From a virus, in IMG/VR virus record IMGVR_UViG_3300018079_000025, positions 1-33,794 of that record: a DNA stretch of 33,794 bases. One strand, written 5' to 3'. The stretch's first letter is position 1. Every line of letters begins with the position of its first letter. The notes under the pieces are model-generated. The model had not been told where the DNA came from and ran no database searches. It worked only from the letters and a program-made list of their open reading frames with translations. The translations under genes and the position numbers were made by a program. Of the stretch, positions 1-9,002 are shown piece after piece.

Positions 1-1569
1 ATCAAAAACACTGCTGGTTATAAGCGAAGTACTAGAAGCACTCCCGGCTAAATTAACCGCCATTTTTATGGCCAGCGCAACACCTATAACACCAACAGTC
101 AACCAATTTAACACAGTTACAGTGCCAGAGGACCAAATAGCATTATCCCACAAATTTACATCCCACATGGCGCCAGACGGTGTTAATATAGTGACTGATG
201 CAGTAAGCGATACATCTCCAAAATCAACGTCTACGCCTATTGACGGAGTAATTGAACCATCTGCGACCAACATAGGCCGCAACATACTCATATATTTATT
301 TCTACCTGGATCATCAAAATAATTAAATGCACACTTTAAAGTTCCAGGTATAGCTGTAATTAGATCAGTAGAGCCTGCATATGCTAGATTAACATTACCA
401 TCGTTGTCACCGAAATATAGACTATCGTTAAAAATTTCAAAACAGTTAGCCCCCCATCCTGTAATTCTAAACCATCCCCCCGTTATACTATTCATAACAA
501 ATTGGTTTTGAGACGCTAACTCCTGCACTGGAACATTCATTACCAATAAACTTTGTTGGGGAAATGATATAGCCTGCCAACCAAATAAATCTTTGCCTAT
601 CTGTGCAGCACTAAGCATAGCATTTTGTATTCTATTTGTAAGTGCTACGCTTCTAACTCCTGAAGGATCAAACGGTAAAGATTTAGATATGGGTATTAAC
701 CCCTCTAATGTTATAATTACTAAATCTGATCCATATGGCAATAAACACCTTCTAGAAAGTGGTTTAGGTCCATTAAATACACCAACAAGCGCCCAGGCGT
801 TAGCATTAGCGGGGTCAGTACCTTTATATACTATTAATTGTCCTTCACTCGATATAAATACAGCTAAATCGTCTGGACCGTTCCCACCATCTACTGTCCA
901 AGTTCCCATGGCAGTTAAAGAACCGCCTTTAGACATAAACGCACCTAGATCAAATACGTTTGCTGTTCCCTGAATCGCATCAGTAGCTAAGTACCAAGCT
1001 CTTGTACTATTAGCTTCTATAAACCACACCCTTCTTTTATGTATATTTATATTTATTAGTGTAGAAGCAGTTACGCCTGTGATAGCTGGGTTGCTCCAAA
1101 CAGTACCATTATACAGTAGTGGAGTATTTGCACCATTTACTGCGTATAAATAATTAGCACCCCCGGCAGGTGTAAAATTAGTGTGTTGAAACCTGGCGCT
1201 ATTTAAACTAGAAACTTCTACAGTGGCTATCCCGTTAGAACTTACATCCCAAATTGTTGTATCCGATGCAGCAAATAATTGTTGTGATGCCCCGGATGGT
1301 CTATAGGTCATTAAAGTTTCAACAGACGATCCTATAGCTTGAACCCAAGCGTTATATCCGCCGCGAATTTCACACCAACCAGGGCGAGGAACAAAATTAT
1401 CTAAAACTACGGCGTATTTGGGCTCCATATTGGACAATGGAGAAATGGCATCCCATCCACCAACAGGTGCACCGATAAGTTTAGATTCAACGTCGTGAGC
1501 GAAATATGGTAATTTCCCAGCCAGCAATTCAGAATGATTTTTATTGACATATCGTTGAATTATTGACAT
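1..1569 (-). CDS. tail/head-closure structural protein, P22 gp10-like (partial at window edge)
   Basis: The leftward frame is open from an ATG at 1569 to base 1, giving 523 codons without a stop, so the C-terminus lies outside the window. The protein is rich in Gly, Asn, Thr and aromatic residues and reads like a beta-propeller virion protein. An N-terminal segment (VVLDNFVPRPGWCEIRGGY, about residues 54-72) resembles the opening of P22-type DNA-stabilisation tail proteins. Repeated blade-like stretches include MTYRPSG, LYAVNGANTPLLYNG, LAVFISSEGQLIVYKG and GGWFRITGWGANCFEIF. The gene follows the adaptor gene and an HNH gene; its start overlaps the HNH stop by one base (TAATG). Inference: it closes the portal/tail channel. 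The family call comes from context and sequence style, not from a search. Confidence 0.6.
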   Translation of the reverse strand, partial: MSIIQRYVNKNHSELLAGKLPYFAHDVESKLIGAPVGGWDAISPLSNMEPKYAVVLDNFVPRPGWCEIRGGYNAWVQAIGSSVETLMTYRPSGASQQLFAASDTTIWDVSSNGIATVEVSSLNSARFQHTNFTPAGGANYLYAVNGANTPLLYNGTVWSNPAITGVTASTLININIHKRRVWFIEANSTRAWYLATDAIQGTANVFDLGAFMSKGGSLTAMGTWTVDGGNGPDDLAVFISSEGQLIVYKGTDPANANAWALVGVFNGPKPLSRRCLLPYGSDLVIITLEGLIPISKSLPFDPSGVRSVALTNRIQNAMLSAAQIGKDLFGWQAISFPQQSLLVMNVPVQELASQNQFVMNSITGGWFRITGWGANCFEIFNDSLYFGDNDGNVNLAYAGSTDLITAIPGTLKCAFNYFDDPGRNKYMSMLRPMLVADGSITPSIGVDVDFGDVSLTASVTILTPSGAMWDVNLWDNAIWSSGTVTVLNWLTVGVIGVALAIKMAVNLAGSASSTSLITSSVFD

Positions 1570-2081
1570 TATATATCTTCCAATGCATCGTAATCTCTAG
1601 CAAATATTTTATATTCCTTCACAAAATTATCTGCTTCAATTTCAGTTTTAAAAGTTCCTAAATATATACTAGTAACGCCACTTTTTGTATCTGCTTTAAT
1701 TCTTCTTATTATAACCCAACCTTTTGCTTGTTTTCTATATGATTTAGATACCCCAATGTTATCACCATATTTTTTATTAGTATGCTCCTCTATAGTTAAT
1801 TCATCTAAGTTATCCGGTCTATTGTTTAAAGGATTTCCATCTTTATGATCAATGTGGTGTTTATCTTTAGGCCATTTTTTATGTGTTAAAAACCAAACTA
1901 AATGGGATAATGATATCACCGATCTTTTAGCTTTATACGCTATTTCAACATGAACTTTATAATAAAGTCCTTTGCCTTCAACCAGCCCTTTTTCTATATT
2001 CACTTGAAATGTCTTTAATATATATTCTTTAAATTCTTCTGAATTTTTAGCCTCAGCGCCTTTTACTCTTTTAGACGGCAT
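1569..2081 (-). CDS. HNH homing endonuclease with AP2-like DNA-binding domain
   Basis: This 170-aa protein has a central HNH fold: SLSHLVWFLTHKKWP, then HHIDHKDGNPLNNRPDNL, with the catalytic His-His-Asp and the two Asn of the NNRxDNL signature at about residues 80-105. The C-terminal part (GVSKSYRKQAKGWVIIRRI, then YLGTFKTEIEADNF) looks like the AP2/ERF-type domain often fused to phage HNH enzymes. Such enzymes cut DNA and spread their own gene. It sits between the adaptor and tail genes, starting directly after the adaptor stop and overlapping the next start by one base, so it is a free-standing insertion without an intron. A second HNH-AP2 gene lies at 21758-22300. Confidence 0.88.
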   Translation of the reverse strand: MPSKRVKGAEAKNSEEFKEYILKTFQVNIEKGLVEGKGLYYKVHVEIAYKAKRSVISLSHLVWFLTHKKWPKDKHHIDHKDGNPLNNRPDNLDELTIEEHTNKKYGDNIGVSKSYRKQAKGWVIIRRIKADTKSGVTSIYLGTFKTEIEADNFVKEYKIFARDYDALEDI

Positions 2082-3050
2082 TTATTGCCCCATGCTGGTA
2101 TCTGTGCCAGATGGATAGTACCCGTCTTGAACATTACTTGGACTAATTAATACACTCTGCGGCTGAGATGATAAACTTAATGTTGGCGCGCCGCCATCCC
2201 GAGCCATTAATCTCTCAACGTAGTCATCATATTCTTTTCTTTTACTTAGCCAATTAAACCCTTTTTGCTCCCAAAATCGCCACTTTATACCCATTATAAT
2301 GGCACGATCATCTAATAGCGGAATATCGGTATCAGTAGCCCACAAAAATGCAAAACTCGTAGTAGAGCCTGCTACCCTGACTCTATTTTGAGATTGATAT
2401 TCAAAAACTATTTGCAGTGGATCAGTAATTTCAGCAGGCGGTGGCCAAATTCTATAATTATTCGGGAATGGGCCTACTTGCCTGAAATATCTACGAGGAC
2501 CAGTCGCTACTATACCAGATAAATGCCATTGGTCTATTTGTGGTGACAGTGGCCCAAGTAAACTCCACCTATTTGTTCTATCCCACCAAGTCTGATTAAT
2601 AAAATGATCAAAATCGCTAGGCTCGGGATACATATCTTGAGAAAAAATCAAGTCTGCGCCGATTTCAGTGCCGGTAATCTCCATAGTTAAAGTAACTTGA
2701 GTTGCGCTATCCACAGATAATATCCTAGCGCCTACAGGTACATTATCGCCACTTACTGAAAAATAATTAGCAGATAGTGTTGCAGTGCTTGGAATACCAG
2801 TTATAATGGGGCTATTATCAGTTGTATTCCCAGTAGTTTCTAAAGGAGGGTTAACTGCTAAATTATATTCAAACGTTAAAGCAGTCCAGTCGTGTTTTTT
2901 ACCTAATTCTTCTATTTCTGATTGTGCAAACCCCAACAACTGAACAGCATTGGGATCAGTACTGCTAATAACAGCAGTAGTGATCTGAAGCCCAAATTCC
3001 CGTTGCACAGCGTTTATGATATTTAATAAAGTTCTGTTTTGACCTGGCAT
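2082..3050 (-). CDS. head-tail adaptor / head completion protein, gp4-like
   Basis: This 322-aa protein has a helical N-terminus (LLNIINAVQREFGL, then FAQSEIEELGKKHDW, about residues 8-60). That resembles gp4 of P22-type phages and the gp11-type tail tube proteins of T7-like phages, which dock on the portal ring. The middle (residues 60-150) is beta-rich, followed by a conserved-looking RRYFRQVGPFPNNYRIWPPP stretch and a C-terminal helix ending in LMARDGGAP. It lies downstream of coat and decoration genes and just upstream of the tail protein, which is the usual adaptor position. The assignment to the adaptor class is by context and overall pattern. Confidence 0.6.
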   Translation of the reverse strand: MPGQNRTLLNIINAVQREFGLQITTAVISSTDPNAVQLLGFAQSEIEELGKKHDWTALTFEYNLAVNPPLETTGNTTDNSPIITGIPSTATLSANYFSVSGDNVPVGARILSVDSATQVTLTMEITGTEIGADLIFSQDMYPEPSDFDHFINQTWWDRTNRWSLLGPLSPQIDQWHLSGIVATGPRRYFRQVGPFPNNYRIWPPPAEITDPLQIVFEYQSQNRVRVAGSTTSFAFLWATDTDIPLLDDRAIIMGIKWRFWEQKGFNWLSKRKEYDDYVERLMARDGGAPTLSLSSQPQSVLISPSNVQDGYYPSGTDTSMGQ

Positions 3051-3085
3051 ACCAATACCATATATTTAAGTCAAAGAGACTAAAA

Positions 3086-3511
3086 TTAATTAGTATTCGC
3101 ACTTCCGAGTACAGCCCAAGTACTCACTGTAAGCGGATAACTAATAAGAGTTCTACCTCTTTCTACACTCAATCCAGTTGTACCCGCTATAGATACTAAG
3201 CTACCAAAAAAAGTAACAACACTACCTAAATCATTATTAGCTGCAAACACACTAATAATTGCAGCACTAAGATTTACAACTCTATATTCACTACCCAGCT
3301 GCCCGCCACCTGCCGGGCCTTCACCGCCTATTTTAGGAAGCTTTACGGCGCTAGTTCCAGTATTAACGATAGTAGTAAACTGAGTACCTGGAATCTGTGC
3401 CGCACTTCCAACAACTGTACCCACGGCTGTAAATAACGTAGGCGTATCACCAAGTAGATCAGCCATAAATGGCTGCATCCCTAGGCCCATTAAATCAGTT
3501 TTCTTTGTCAT
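3086..3511 (-). CDS. small structural protein of unknown function
   Basis: A 141-aa protein of mostly small residues (Gly, Ser, Thr, Val, Ala) with an N-terminal MGLGMQPFMADLLGD segment. The rest looks beta-rich (TQFTTIVNTGTSAVKLPKIGG, YRVVNLSAAIISVFAANNDLG, IAGTTGLSVERGRTLISY) and would suit a small jelly-roll or spike-type fold. The start at 3511 has an AAGGA motif about nine bases upstream and overlaps the previous gene by 17 bases. Its position between capsid and tail genes suggests a virion protein. The style recalls the spike-base-like protein at 19625-19897, but I do not claim homology. Confidence 0.55.
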   Translation of the reverse strand: MTKKTDLMGLGMQPFMADLLGDTPTLFTAVGTVVGSAAQIPGTQFTTIVNTGTSAVKLPKIGGEGPAGGGQLGSEYRVVNLSAAIISVFAANNDLGSVVTFFGSLVSIAGTTGLSVERGRTLISYPLTVSTWAVLGSANTN

Positions 3512-4322
3512 TTAAACATTCCTTTTTAGCTAAATCCATTAAATGTGCTAATAAACCACCGCCGTGTACTGTAATTTGCATTCTATCCGCGTAAATTCGC
3601 AACATTTTTTGAAAATCAAACAACTGTCCTAAGTGGTATCCAGCTACGTAAAACTTTTTGCCTTCAGGCCCCCCTAGCCTAATCTCCGTAATATTGCCTA
3701 TTGTTTCTTTTTCAGGGTCAGTAAATTCATACGCATGGTGTTTAAAATTTTCATCAAGACAAGTATCGAAGCCAAAAAGGTGTAAATTATTAAAGCCCAT
3801 ACCAAGTGCAAGGCAAATGGCTCTAGTTCCAACTGTACAGCCTCCACCGATAACTGCTCTATTGCCAAATTCAGAAATGTCAAAATTATTACCCCCTGCA
3901 TGCCAAATACAAGAGGTATATTTTTCTAAATGTTTAAATATACTTGGATGACATTGTGAGGCTAATAAATAAATAGTTGCACTACACGGTTTTTGCAAAT
4001 AATTAATCATTATCTCATCTGGATCACACACTACGCATATATTGGGGTATATTTTATTTTCAATTAAATAATCATGTGATGAGCCACAAGCTACAATCTG
4101 TCTATAGGGCCCGAAGACTGTTAATTTATTATATTGCTTTAATTCTTTAATAGTTAATTTAAGAGATGGGCCACCTCCAACTATTGCAATTGGTACGCTC
4201 TCTCTCCAAAAGCCACTATTTGTAACTTCAAAATAATTATGTTTAACATTTTCCTTTATATTTGCAATAATTTCATCCGTAGATTTAGCAGTAGTAACGT
4301 TGCACTCATCTATTTTAATCAT
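3495..4322 (-). CDS. MptE-like / DUF115 Rossmann-fold protein, copy 1
   Basis: A 275-aa protein with the DUF115 (6-hydroxymethylpterin diphosphokinase MptE-like) signature. It has a Rossmann glycine loop AIVGGGPSLKL (about residues 46-56), then IVACGSSHDYLIENKIYPN, CVVCDPDE, GGGCTVGTRAICLALGMGF and LHLFGFDTC. The same domain occurs in Maf flagellin-glycosylation proteins and in many phage genomes, where the substrate is unknown. It is a clear paralogue of the gene at 5071-5979: ACGSS, CDPD, GGCTVG, FGFDxC/WGFDSC and AGYHL are shared in the same order. The start overlaps the stop of the preceding gene by eight bases. Inference: modification of a virion or cell-surface component. Confidence 0.75.
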   Translation of the reverse strand: MIKIDECNVTTAKSTDEIIANIKENVKHNYFEVTNSGFWRESVPIAIVGGGPSLKLTIKELKQYNKLTVFGPYRQIVACGSSHDYLIENKIYPNICVVCDPDEIMINYLQKPCSATIYLLASQCHPSIFKHLEKYTSCIWHAGGNNFDISEFGNRAVIGGGCTVGTRAICLALGMGFNNLHLFGFDTCLDENFKHHAYEFTDPEKETIGNITEIRLGGPEGKKFYVAGYHLGQLFDFQKMLRIYADRMQITVHGGGLLAHLMDLAKKECLNDKEN

Positions 4323-5061
4323 TAATCTGGTCTTCTACTTGTGCAACTGGTTTCCTACCCCTACGCTTAGCTACATCACTAGTAACGTGCAAGCTATTTA
4401 TTCTTTCAGCCTGTACATCGTGACTAGGATCAAATGGAGGCTGAAGCTTATTCATGTCTGGATTTCTAGTAGCTGCTATTAATTGATCAACTTGAGATAT
4501 CAATTTAGATACTTGGTCATCCCTTATTTTAAGAACCTGTTTAAGTTTTGTTATTTCATCTTGAAGCTTTAGAAAAGCAGTGCCATCAGATGCGTTTTCT
4601 AAATACGACTTAGCTATATTCACATATTCTTGCCCGCCCATCCCTATATTATCAACAGCATTGGCAGTTAATTTAGAGCACTGTTGAATTGTATATATAC
4701 CATACCCCTTAAGATTCTCAGCTACAGCTGGATTATTAGGAAACAACAAATCTATAGGGGTCCCATCGGGAATTTGTGTTTCATTTTGAACAAATCTAGA
4801 CCACTGTACGGGAAATCTATCTTTGTCCACGTCTAAAACAGGCCTATCTACTATATTTAATCTTTCCCCCGGCTCATGTATCCTGATAAAAATTTTGTTT
4901 TCAAAATGTCTGGCCCCGGCGCCAACTTCCATAGATTTAGCTGGATTTTCCACTGGCCTAGTATAAAAAACAACTACTTTTTGATTATCTTCGCCAAATC
5001 TAACAGTTCCGTAGTGAGACCCAGCCCAATTTACACCAGTCGGCTTAGCAAAATCACTCAT
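4315..5061 (-). CDS. conserved phage protein with C-terminal coiled coil, unknown function
   Basis: A 248-aa protein. The N-terminal half has a short beta-rich part (YGTVRFGEDNQKVVVFYTRP), then RFPVQWSRFVQNETQIPDGTPID and a helix-hairpin-like stretch KGYGIYTIQQCSKLTANAVDNIG (in pieces, about residues 115-140). The segment at about 155-200 (FLKLQDEITKLKQVL, then QVSKLISQVDQL) has heptad spacing typical of a coiled coil. The C-terminus is basic (AKRRGRKP). The RFxxQW/GTPI/gyGIyTIqqcsklt pattern recalls small proteins encoded next to coat genes in other podoviruses; no function is known to me. It is sandwiched between the two DUF115 paralogues. Confidence 0.6.
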   Translation of the reverse strand: MSDFAKPTGVNWAGSHYGTVRFGEDNQKVVVFYTRPVENPAKSMEVGAGARHFENKIFIRIHEPGERLNIVDRPVLDVDKDRFPVQWSRFVQNETQIPDGTPIDLLFPNNPAVAENLKGYGIYTIQQCSKLTANAVDNIGMGGQEYVNIAKSYLENASDGTAFLKLQDEITKLKQVLKIRDDQVSKLISQVDQLIAATRNPDMNKLQPPFDPSHDVQAERINSLHVTSDVAKRRGRKPVAQVEDQIND

Positions 5062-5070
5062 TTTATTTTC

Positions 5071-5979
5071 CTAGGCTGCTTTCGTGTTTAGTTTCATGTG
5101 TTCTTGCATATTTCTACATACGTCAGCTATTAAACCTCCACCGTGGAATGTAGGTATAAAACATATATGAAAAACACTATAAAATCTTTCAAAATGAAAA
5201 GCCTGGGCTAAATGATAACCAGCACAATTATAGACTTTAGAGTCTTTATGCACATTTTGGTAGCTTCCTACTTTAATATCGTAAAAATTACCTAGCCCAG
5301 CAATTTCTGCTTTGTCACTAAAACCATACGCATGGTGTTCATTTTCTTCTCCCATGCAGCTATCAAACCCCCAAAAATGTATATTTGTATATCCGAGCAT
5401 CATAGATATGCAGATAGACCTTAAACCAACTGTGCACCCCCCAGATATGCCTTGGTAAATAACTCCAACTTCACTATCTAATTTAGATACTTCTGCTGCT
5501 CTTTCGTCACTATGACAATGCCATAAATATACATTATAATTTTTTAAATAGTCAAAAACAACTTCATCACAAGATGACGCTACTAAATATGTAGTATCTT
5601 TGTGTGCTTTTTTGAGATAGTTAATCGTAACAGGGTCAGGGTCGCATATTGTACAGTAATCAGGTATAACTCCGCTATCTACTAGCCAATCATAAGACGA
5701 CCCACAGGCTATTACGGGGTAACCAGATAATTTAAAATCTATAATCCTATCTAGTTCTAGCTTTATAGAAGGCCCCCCACCTATAAGAGCTATGGGGTTT
5801 TCATTGCCCTTTATCTTTTGAAAAGACTCCATTTCATGAAATCTTTTGAGTCCTCTTTTTACATTTTTTTTAACATTGTCCATAAATACGCTAACAGAGG
5901 TAGCTGTATAGCACTCTATTTTATTTATTCTAATATATTCTAGATCAGTAGGTGAAGTATTTACAGCTATATTTTCCAT
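5071..5979 (-). CDS. MptE-like / DUF115 Rossmann-fold protein, copy 2
   Basis: A 302-aa paralogue of the 3495-4322 product. It has the glycine loop IALIGGGPSIKLEL (about residues 62-75), then PVIACGSSYDWLVDSGVIPDY, CTICDPDPVTINYLKKAH, YLVASSCDEVVF, GGCTVGLRSICISMMLGY, IHFWGFDSC and a final FHGGGLIAD. The family folds like MptE/DUF115, a nucleotide-handling Rossmann domain also found in flagellin-glycosylation factors. Two diverged copies around one small gene point to an old tandem duplication. The role in the phage is unknown; a surface or nucleotide-sugar related role is a guess. Confidence 0.75.
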   Translation of the reverse strand: MENIAVNTSPTDLEYIRINKIECYTATSVSVFMDNVKKNVKRGLKRFHEMESFQKIKGNENPIALIGGGPSIKLELDRIIDFKLSGYPVIACGSSYDWLVDSGVIPDYCTICDPDPVTINYLKKAHKDTTYLVASSCDEVVFDYLKNYNVYLWHCHSDERAAEVSKLDSEVGVIYQGISGGCTVGLRSICISMMLGYTNIHFWGFDSCMGEENEHHAYGFSDKAEIAGLGNFYDIKVGSYQNVHKDSKVYNCAGYHLAQAFHFERFYSVFHICFIPTFHGGGLIADVCRNMQEHMKLNTKAA

Positions 5980-6012
5980 AAATACTTCACCATGACCCTG
6001 GTCAACACTAAA

Positions 6013-6597
6013 TTACGCGCTATTAGACACAGAAATAAGGATACCCGGCATAATGTAACTAAACCCAACAATTTCACCAGCAGTACCGCTTGCGGTAACA
6101 GCAGCTTGTAACCCATTTAATCTCTCATTAGAGCCACCTGTAGGGGCAACCCTACCAGCAGTGCTGCATACATATAAAGCACTACCAGGAGCAACGGAGC
6201 CGTCTGTTGCTACATTAACTTTAGCGCCACCAATCACTTTCATGAGAGCGTAGAAAAATTGACTAGCATTTGCTACACCAAGTGGTGCAGTTCCTGCGCT
6301 AGTTTGTCCTGTTTGAAACTCCGCAATCCCAAAAGCATAGATACCAGAGGCTAAAATCGCAGTAGTGATGTTTCTAGCCTGTAAGTTTCTATCAATTGCA
6401 ACCACATTAAAAGCAGTTACAGTAGCAGATGCTTGTACGTATGCCCATTCACTAGCGTTATTTCCCTGCACCCTTTCACCTAAATTGATAGGCTGCATAG
6501 GAACTTCAGGTAGCGCAGAAGCATCTACAGATATTGGAGTATTTAAATCTACTCCAATCTTTCCGTCCATTGGGAACCATTGAGTTCTAACTGTCAT
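6013..6597 (-). CDS. probable capsid decoration protein
   Basis: A 194-aa protein encoded directly after the coat gene. It is low in charge and rich in Ala, Gly, Val and Thr. Segments such as LGERVQGNNASEWAYVQASATVTAFNV (in pieces), VAIDRNLQARNI, GIAEFQTGQTSAG and ALYVCSTAGRVAPTGG fit the small beta-barrel decoration or fibre-knob proteins found beside coat genes (DUF2190-like in style). Starts at ATG 6597 with GGAG about six bases upstream. Inference: it sits on the outer capsid surface. Confidence 0.55.
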   Translation of the reverse strand: MTVRTQWFPMDGKIGVDLNTPISVDASALPEVPMQPINLGERVQGNNASEWAYVQASATVTAFNVVAIDRNLQARNITTAILASGIYAFGIAEFQTGQTSAGTAPLGVANASQFFYALMKVIGGAKVNVATDGSVAPGSALYVCSTAGRVAPTGGSNERLNGLQAAVTASGTAGEIVGFSYIMPGILISVSNSA

Positions 6598-6637
6598 TGT
6601 AATATCTCCTACATGCTGTTACTGTTATATTCTTGAA

Positions 6638-7669
6638 TTACGCGGAAATTAAACCCTGAAGAAAAGCGTTACTAATAGTCATATTTCCGGCCCATCCAAG
6701 AATCCTAACCATGGCGTCCTGGTTAATAGAAAACCTATCAGGATCAAGTGGAACCATGTTCCTTTGAGCATGTGGCCTAAAGTGAATATAATTAGTATTC
6801 AAGAAGTACATCGTATTAGTGGGGGCACCGCCAACAGAACTAGTACTAGTGCTTGTTTGGAATGGAATTGGATCACCAGAGAATCCCTGGAATCCACCAT
6901 CTAAAACAACATCACTAGACATATATTTAAGTGATTCAAACCCTGCTTCCGCAAGATCAGGAGCACCCCCATCAGTAGTAATACGTTGAATAGCTTGGAG
7001 CGCTTGGAGATAAAACCTAAACATGTTGTTATCTGCAACAATAAGATCGGGTTTATCACGACCCCTTAAGAGTTGCACATACAACGTATCCATATACTGA
7101 AGAATATTAGCGGCATTAGCGGCTGCGCCACCACTAGTTGACGCACTAAATACAAGATTGCGCCAAAATGCCCATTGTGAACGATCAATACCACCAACCG
7201 TACCAGTAGAGGGGCTAGCAGCGACTAAAAGCTGCAATCCACTGATAGAACCACTAGTAGTTCCATCTCCGTAGATACCATTAGAAAGACCGTTCATAAA
7301 GGTCATTTCACCATTTTCTACACGACCTTCAAGAAGATCAATAATGGCTTCTTCGCCACTGTTCTGAATTTCTTCTAGGCCAGATATACTAACTGCGAGT
7401 GCGGCTTGACGAATAGGAAATTCAGCAGCGGTAAAGACCTGCGAAGGATTAATATTAATGGTCTGATAACCGCTGTACCAAGTGAACGTAGTATTATTCG
7501 CATAGTTTAGTTCTTGAACAATAGTACGTCCACCAGAGAAAGTCTTGATCCTTCCCTTGCGGTTTAGTCGAGCAAGCAGTGCATTGTTGCGAGATACGTT
7601 ATCTTGCAAAATACCTGTTCTGTTACGAAGCGTAGTCGTAACAATTTCAGAAAGATTTGGAAAAGCCAT
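6638..7669 (-). CDS. major capsid protein, HK97-like fold
   Basis: A 343-aa protein with the sequence pattern of podovirus coat proteins. The N-arm SEIVTTTLRNRTG...DNVSRNNALLARL (residues 7-35) is followed by TFSGGRTIVQELNYANNTTF, then YSGYQTININPSQVFTAAEF (E-loop/P-domain region, about 65-95). Next come LEGRVENGEMTFMNGLSNGI, DKPDLIVADNNMFRFYLQAL and a C-terminal MVPLDPDRFSINQDAMVRIL. It follows the scaffold gene by 20 bases and precedes the decoration gene. It builds the icosahedral shell. The N-arm motif is repeated in a different protein (17763-18275), which is unusual. Confidence 0.88.
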   Translation of the reverse strand: MAFPNLSEIVTTTLRNRTGILQDNVSRNNALLARLNRKGRIKTFSGGRTIVQELNYANNTTFTWYSGYQTININPSQVFTAAEFPIRQAALAVSISGLEEIQNSGEEAIIDLLEGRVENGEMTFMNGLSNGIYGDGTTSGSISGLQLLVAASPSTGTVGGIDRSQWAFWRNLVFSASTSGGAAANAANILQYMDTLYVQLLRGRDKPDLIVADNNMFRFYLQALQAIQRITTDGGAPDLAEAGFESLKYMSSDVVLDGGFQGFSGDPIPFQTSTSTSSVGGAPTNTMYFLNTNYIHFRPHAQRNMVPLDPDRFSINQDAMVRILGWAGNMTISNAFLQGLISA

Positions 7670-7689
7670 TGATTAGCTCCATTAATAAA

Positions 7690-8952
7690 TTAATTTCTAG
7701 CTTCCTGTATGGCGGACATAATACTGTCCCTAACGGAAGACTTATTAGATTTTCCACGAGTATTGGCTTGCTCAGAAATATCACCAGAAGGAGAAGATGG
7801 TTTTAACCCAACGCTAAGAGATTTCGCCTTATTTACTTTAGCCTTGTTTTCAACAACTTTCTGTTTTCTAGCAGCTTCTACATTAGCGAATTTATCGTTA
7901 TCTCGCTCTTGTAAAACTTGCTCGCGTATTTCTGGATGTGTATAACAAGCAGATTCATACGCGGCATCTAAATCCAAGCTGCCATTAACTAGCGGTATAG
8001 AACCACCAGCTAATAAATTAAACATATGTTGTCTAACTTGGGAAAAATAAGGCTTATTCTTATAGGTTCCATCTTGCTGTAGACCAGCCCAATTACTTAC
8101 AGATTGTTCAGCAGTCAATTCTCTTTGCCGTTGATGATTAGATCGTAAATCTGATACTTCAGAGTACATACTCTCAAGTGCAGTTACTAATCTAGGATCG
8201 ACAGGTTGATATTGAGGCGAATCATCTTGGTAATTAGTTTTCTGATTTTGTCCTACTGCTCCATTCTGCTTCTGATTATTTCCAGAGTTTTCAACATACA
8301 AAGCTGGTAAATCAATTCCAAAGTCTTGTGCTAGTTGCTGAATTGCCTGATATTTATTGGGTCCAGCAAGCGCATTCATCCATTGAAACAATCTATCAAC
8401 AGTCTGCGCCGGCGTCACACCTAGTTGTCTAATAGACCCCTGATACGGTGCAATGGCAGCATCAATATCTTTGTATTGAGCTACTTTACGTCCCAATTCA
8501 GCTTTTGTATCAGAAAGCTCTTTCTGAGACTTAGTGATATATTGCTGAGTACTAGAAGATAACTTAGCCCAGTCTTTTTGTACCTCTTTAGGAATAGTTG
8601 TAGGTACGACAACTTTAGCTTCTACTTCTTTTGATGCTTTTTCTTTAGCTTCTAGTTCTTTTGATGTTTTTTCTTTAGCTTCTACTTCTTTTGATGCTTT
8701 AGCTGATGCTTTTTCTTTAGAGTCTTTTACATCCGTTTTATCGTCTTTGATTTTTTCTTCTTCGTCTAATATAATTTTCTGTTCAGATTTATCATCTGAG
8801 TCATCTTGTTCTTTTGCGTCATCTTTTAATTCATCATCTATTACCGTATGCTCCTCAACGGCTGCTTTAATAGCATCCCTTACGGAGAGGGGCTGTTCCT
8901 CTTCGAGGTCTTCCTGCTCAGTCTCCTGACGATTCCGGGGATTCTTTGCCAT
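7690..8952 (-). CDS. capsid scaffolding protein
   Basis: A 420-aa, highly charged protein upstream of the coat gene. Residues 1-60 are very acidic (EEHTVIDDELKDDAKEQDDS, DDKSEQKIILDEEEK). Residues about 75-115 are a Lys/Glu/Ala repeat (units like SKELEAKEKA) encoded by near-identical 30-base DNA repeats at about 8620-8710. The middle is helical and Gln-rich (KSQKELSDTKAELGRKVAQY, DQLFQW-like helices, QIAQQ-type stretches) and the end is basic (KQKVVENKAKVNKAKS). Scaffold proteins of this class guide coat assembly and are then lost. The start codon lies almost at the predicted start point of an internal promoter. Confidence 0.75.
   Translation of the reverse strand: MAKNPRNRQETEQEDLEEEQPLSVRDAIKAAVEEHTVIDDELKDDAKEQDDSDDKSEQKIILDEEEKIKDDKTDVKDSKEKASAKASKEVEAKEKTSKELEAKEKASKEVEAKVVVPTTIPKEVQKDWAKLSSSTQQYITKSQKELSDTKAELGRKVAQYKDIDAAIAPYQGSIRQLGVTPAQTVDRLFQWMNALAGPNKYQAIQQLAQDFGIDLPALYVENSGNNQKQNGAVGQNQKTNYQDDSPQYQPVDPRLVTALESMYSEVSDLRSNHQRQRELTAEQSVSNWAGLQQDGTYKNKPYFSQVRQHMFNLLAGGSIPLVNGSLDLDAAYESACYTHPEIREQVLQERDNDKFANVEAARKQKVVENKAKVNKAKSLSVGLKPSSPSGDISEQANTRGKSNKSSVRDSIMSAIQEARN
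8625..8715 (-). repeat. 30-base tandem repeats in scaffold gene
   Basis: About three units built on the + strand pattern ttctttagcttct followed by acttcttttgatg, encoding Lys/Glu/Ala-rich SKE(V/L)EAKEK(A/T) units. Copies differ at single bases. Length variation here would keep the reading frame. Confidence 0.7.
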
Positions 8953-8959
8953 GTCTTTC

Positions 8960-8987
8960 TCTATACATACTCAATGTTGATTGTCAA
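8960..8987 (-). promoter_or_regulatory. internal late promoter before scaffold gene
   Basis: Leftward TTGACA (8987-8982) and TATAGA (8965-8960) with a 16-base spacer ending in TATG. The predicted start point is at about 8953, next to the scaffold ATG at 8952, so the transcript would be nearly leaderless for scaffold and mainly supply coat and downstream genes. A 7-base inverted repeat (TGTAACT/AGTTACA, 8991-9007) sits just upstream of the -35 box and could bind a regulator. Confidence 0.5.
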
Positions 8988-9002
8988 TACTGTAACTAGT
9001 AG

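Noticed and set aside
593-973. Rightward 126-aa frame and the 84-aa frame at 68-322
   Set aside because: They lie opposite a continuous 523-codon leftward tail gene with a coherent structural-protein sequence.
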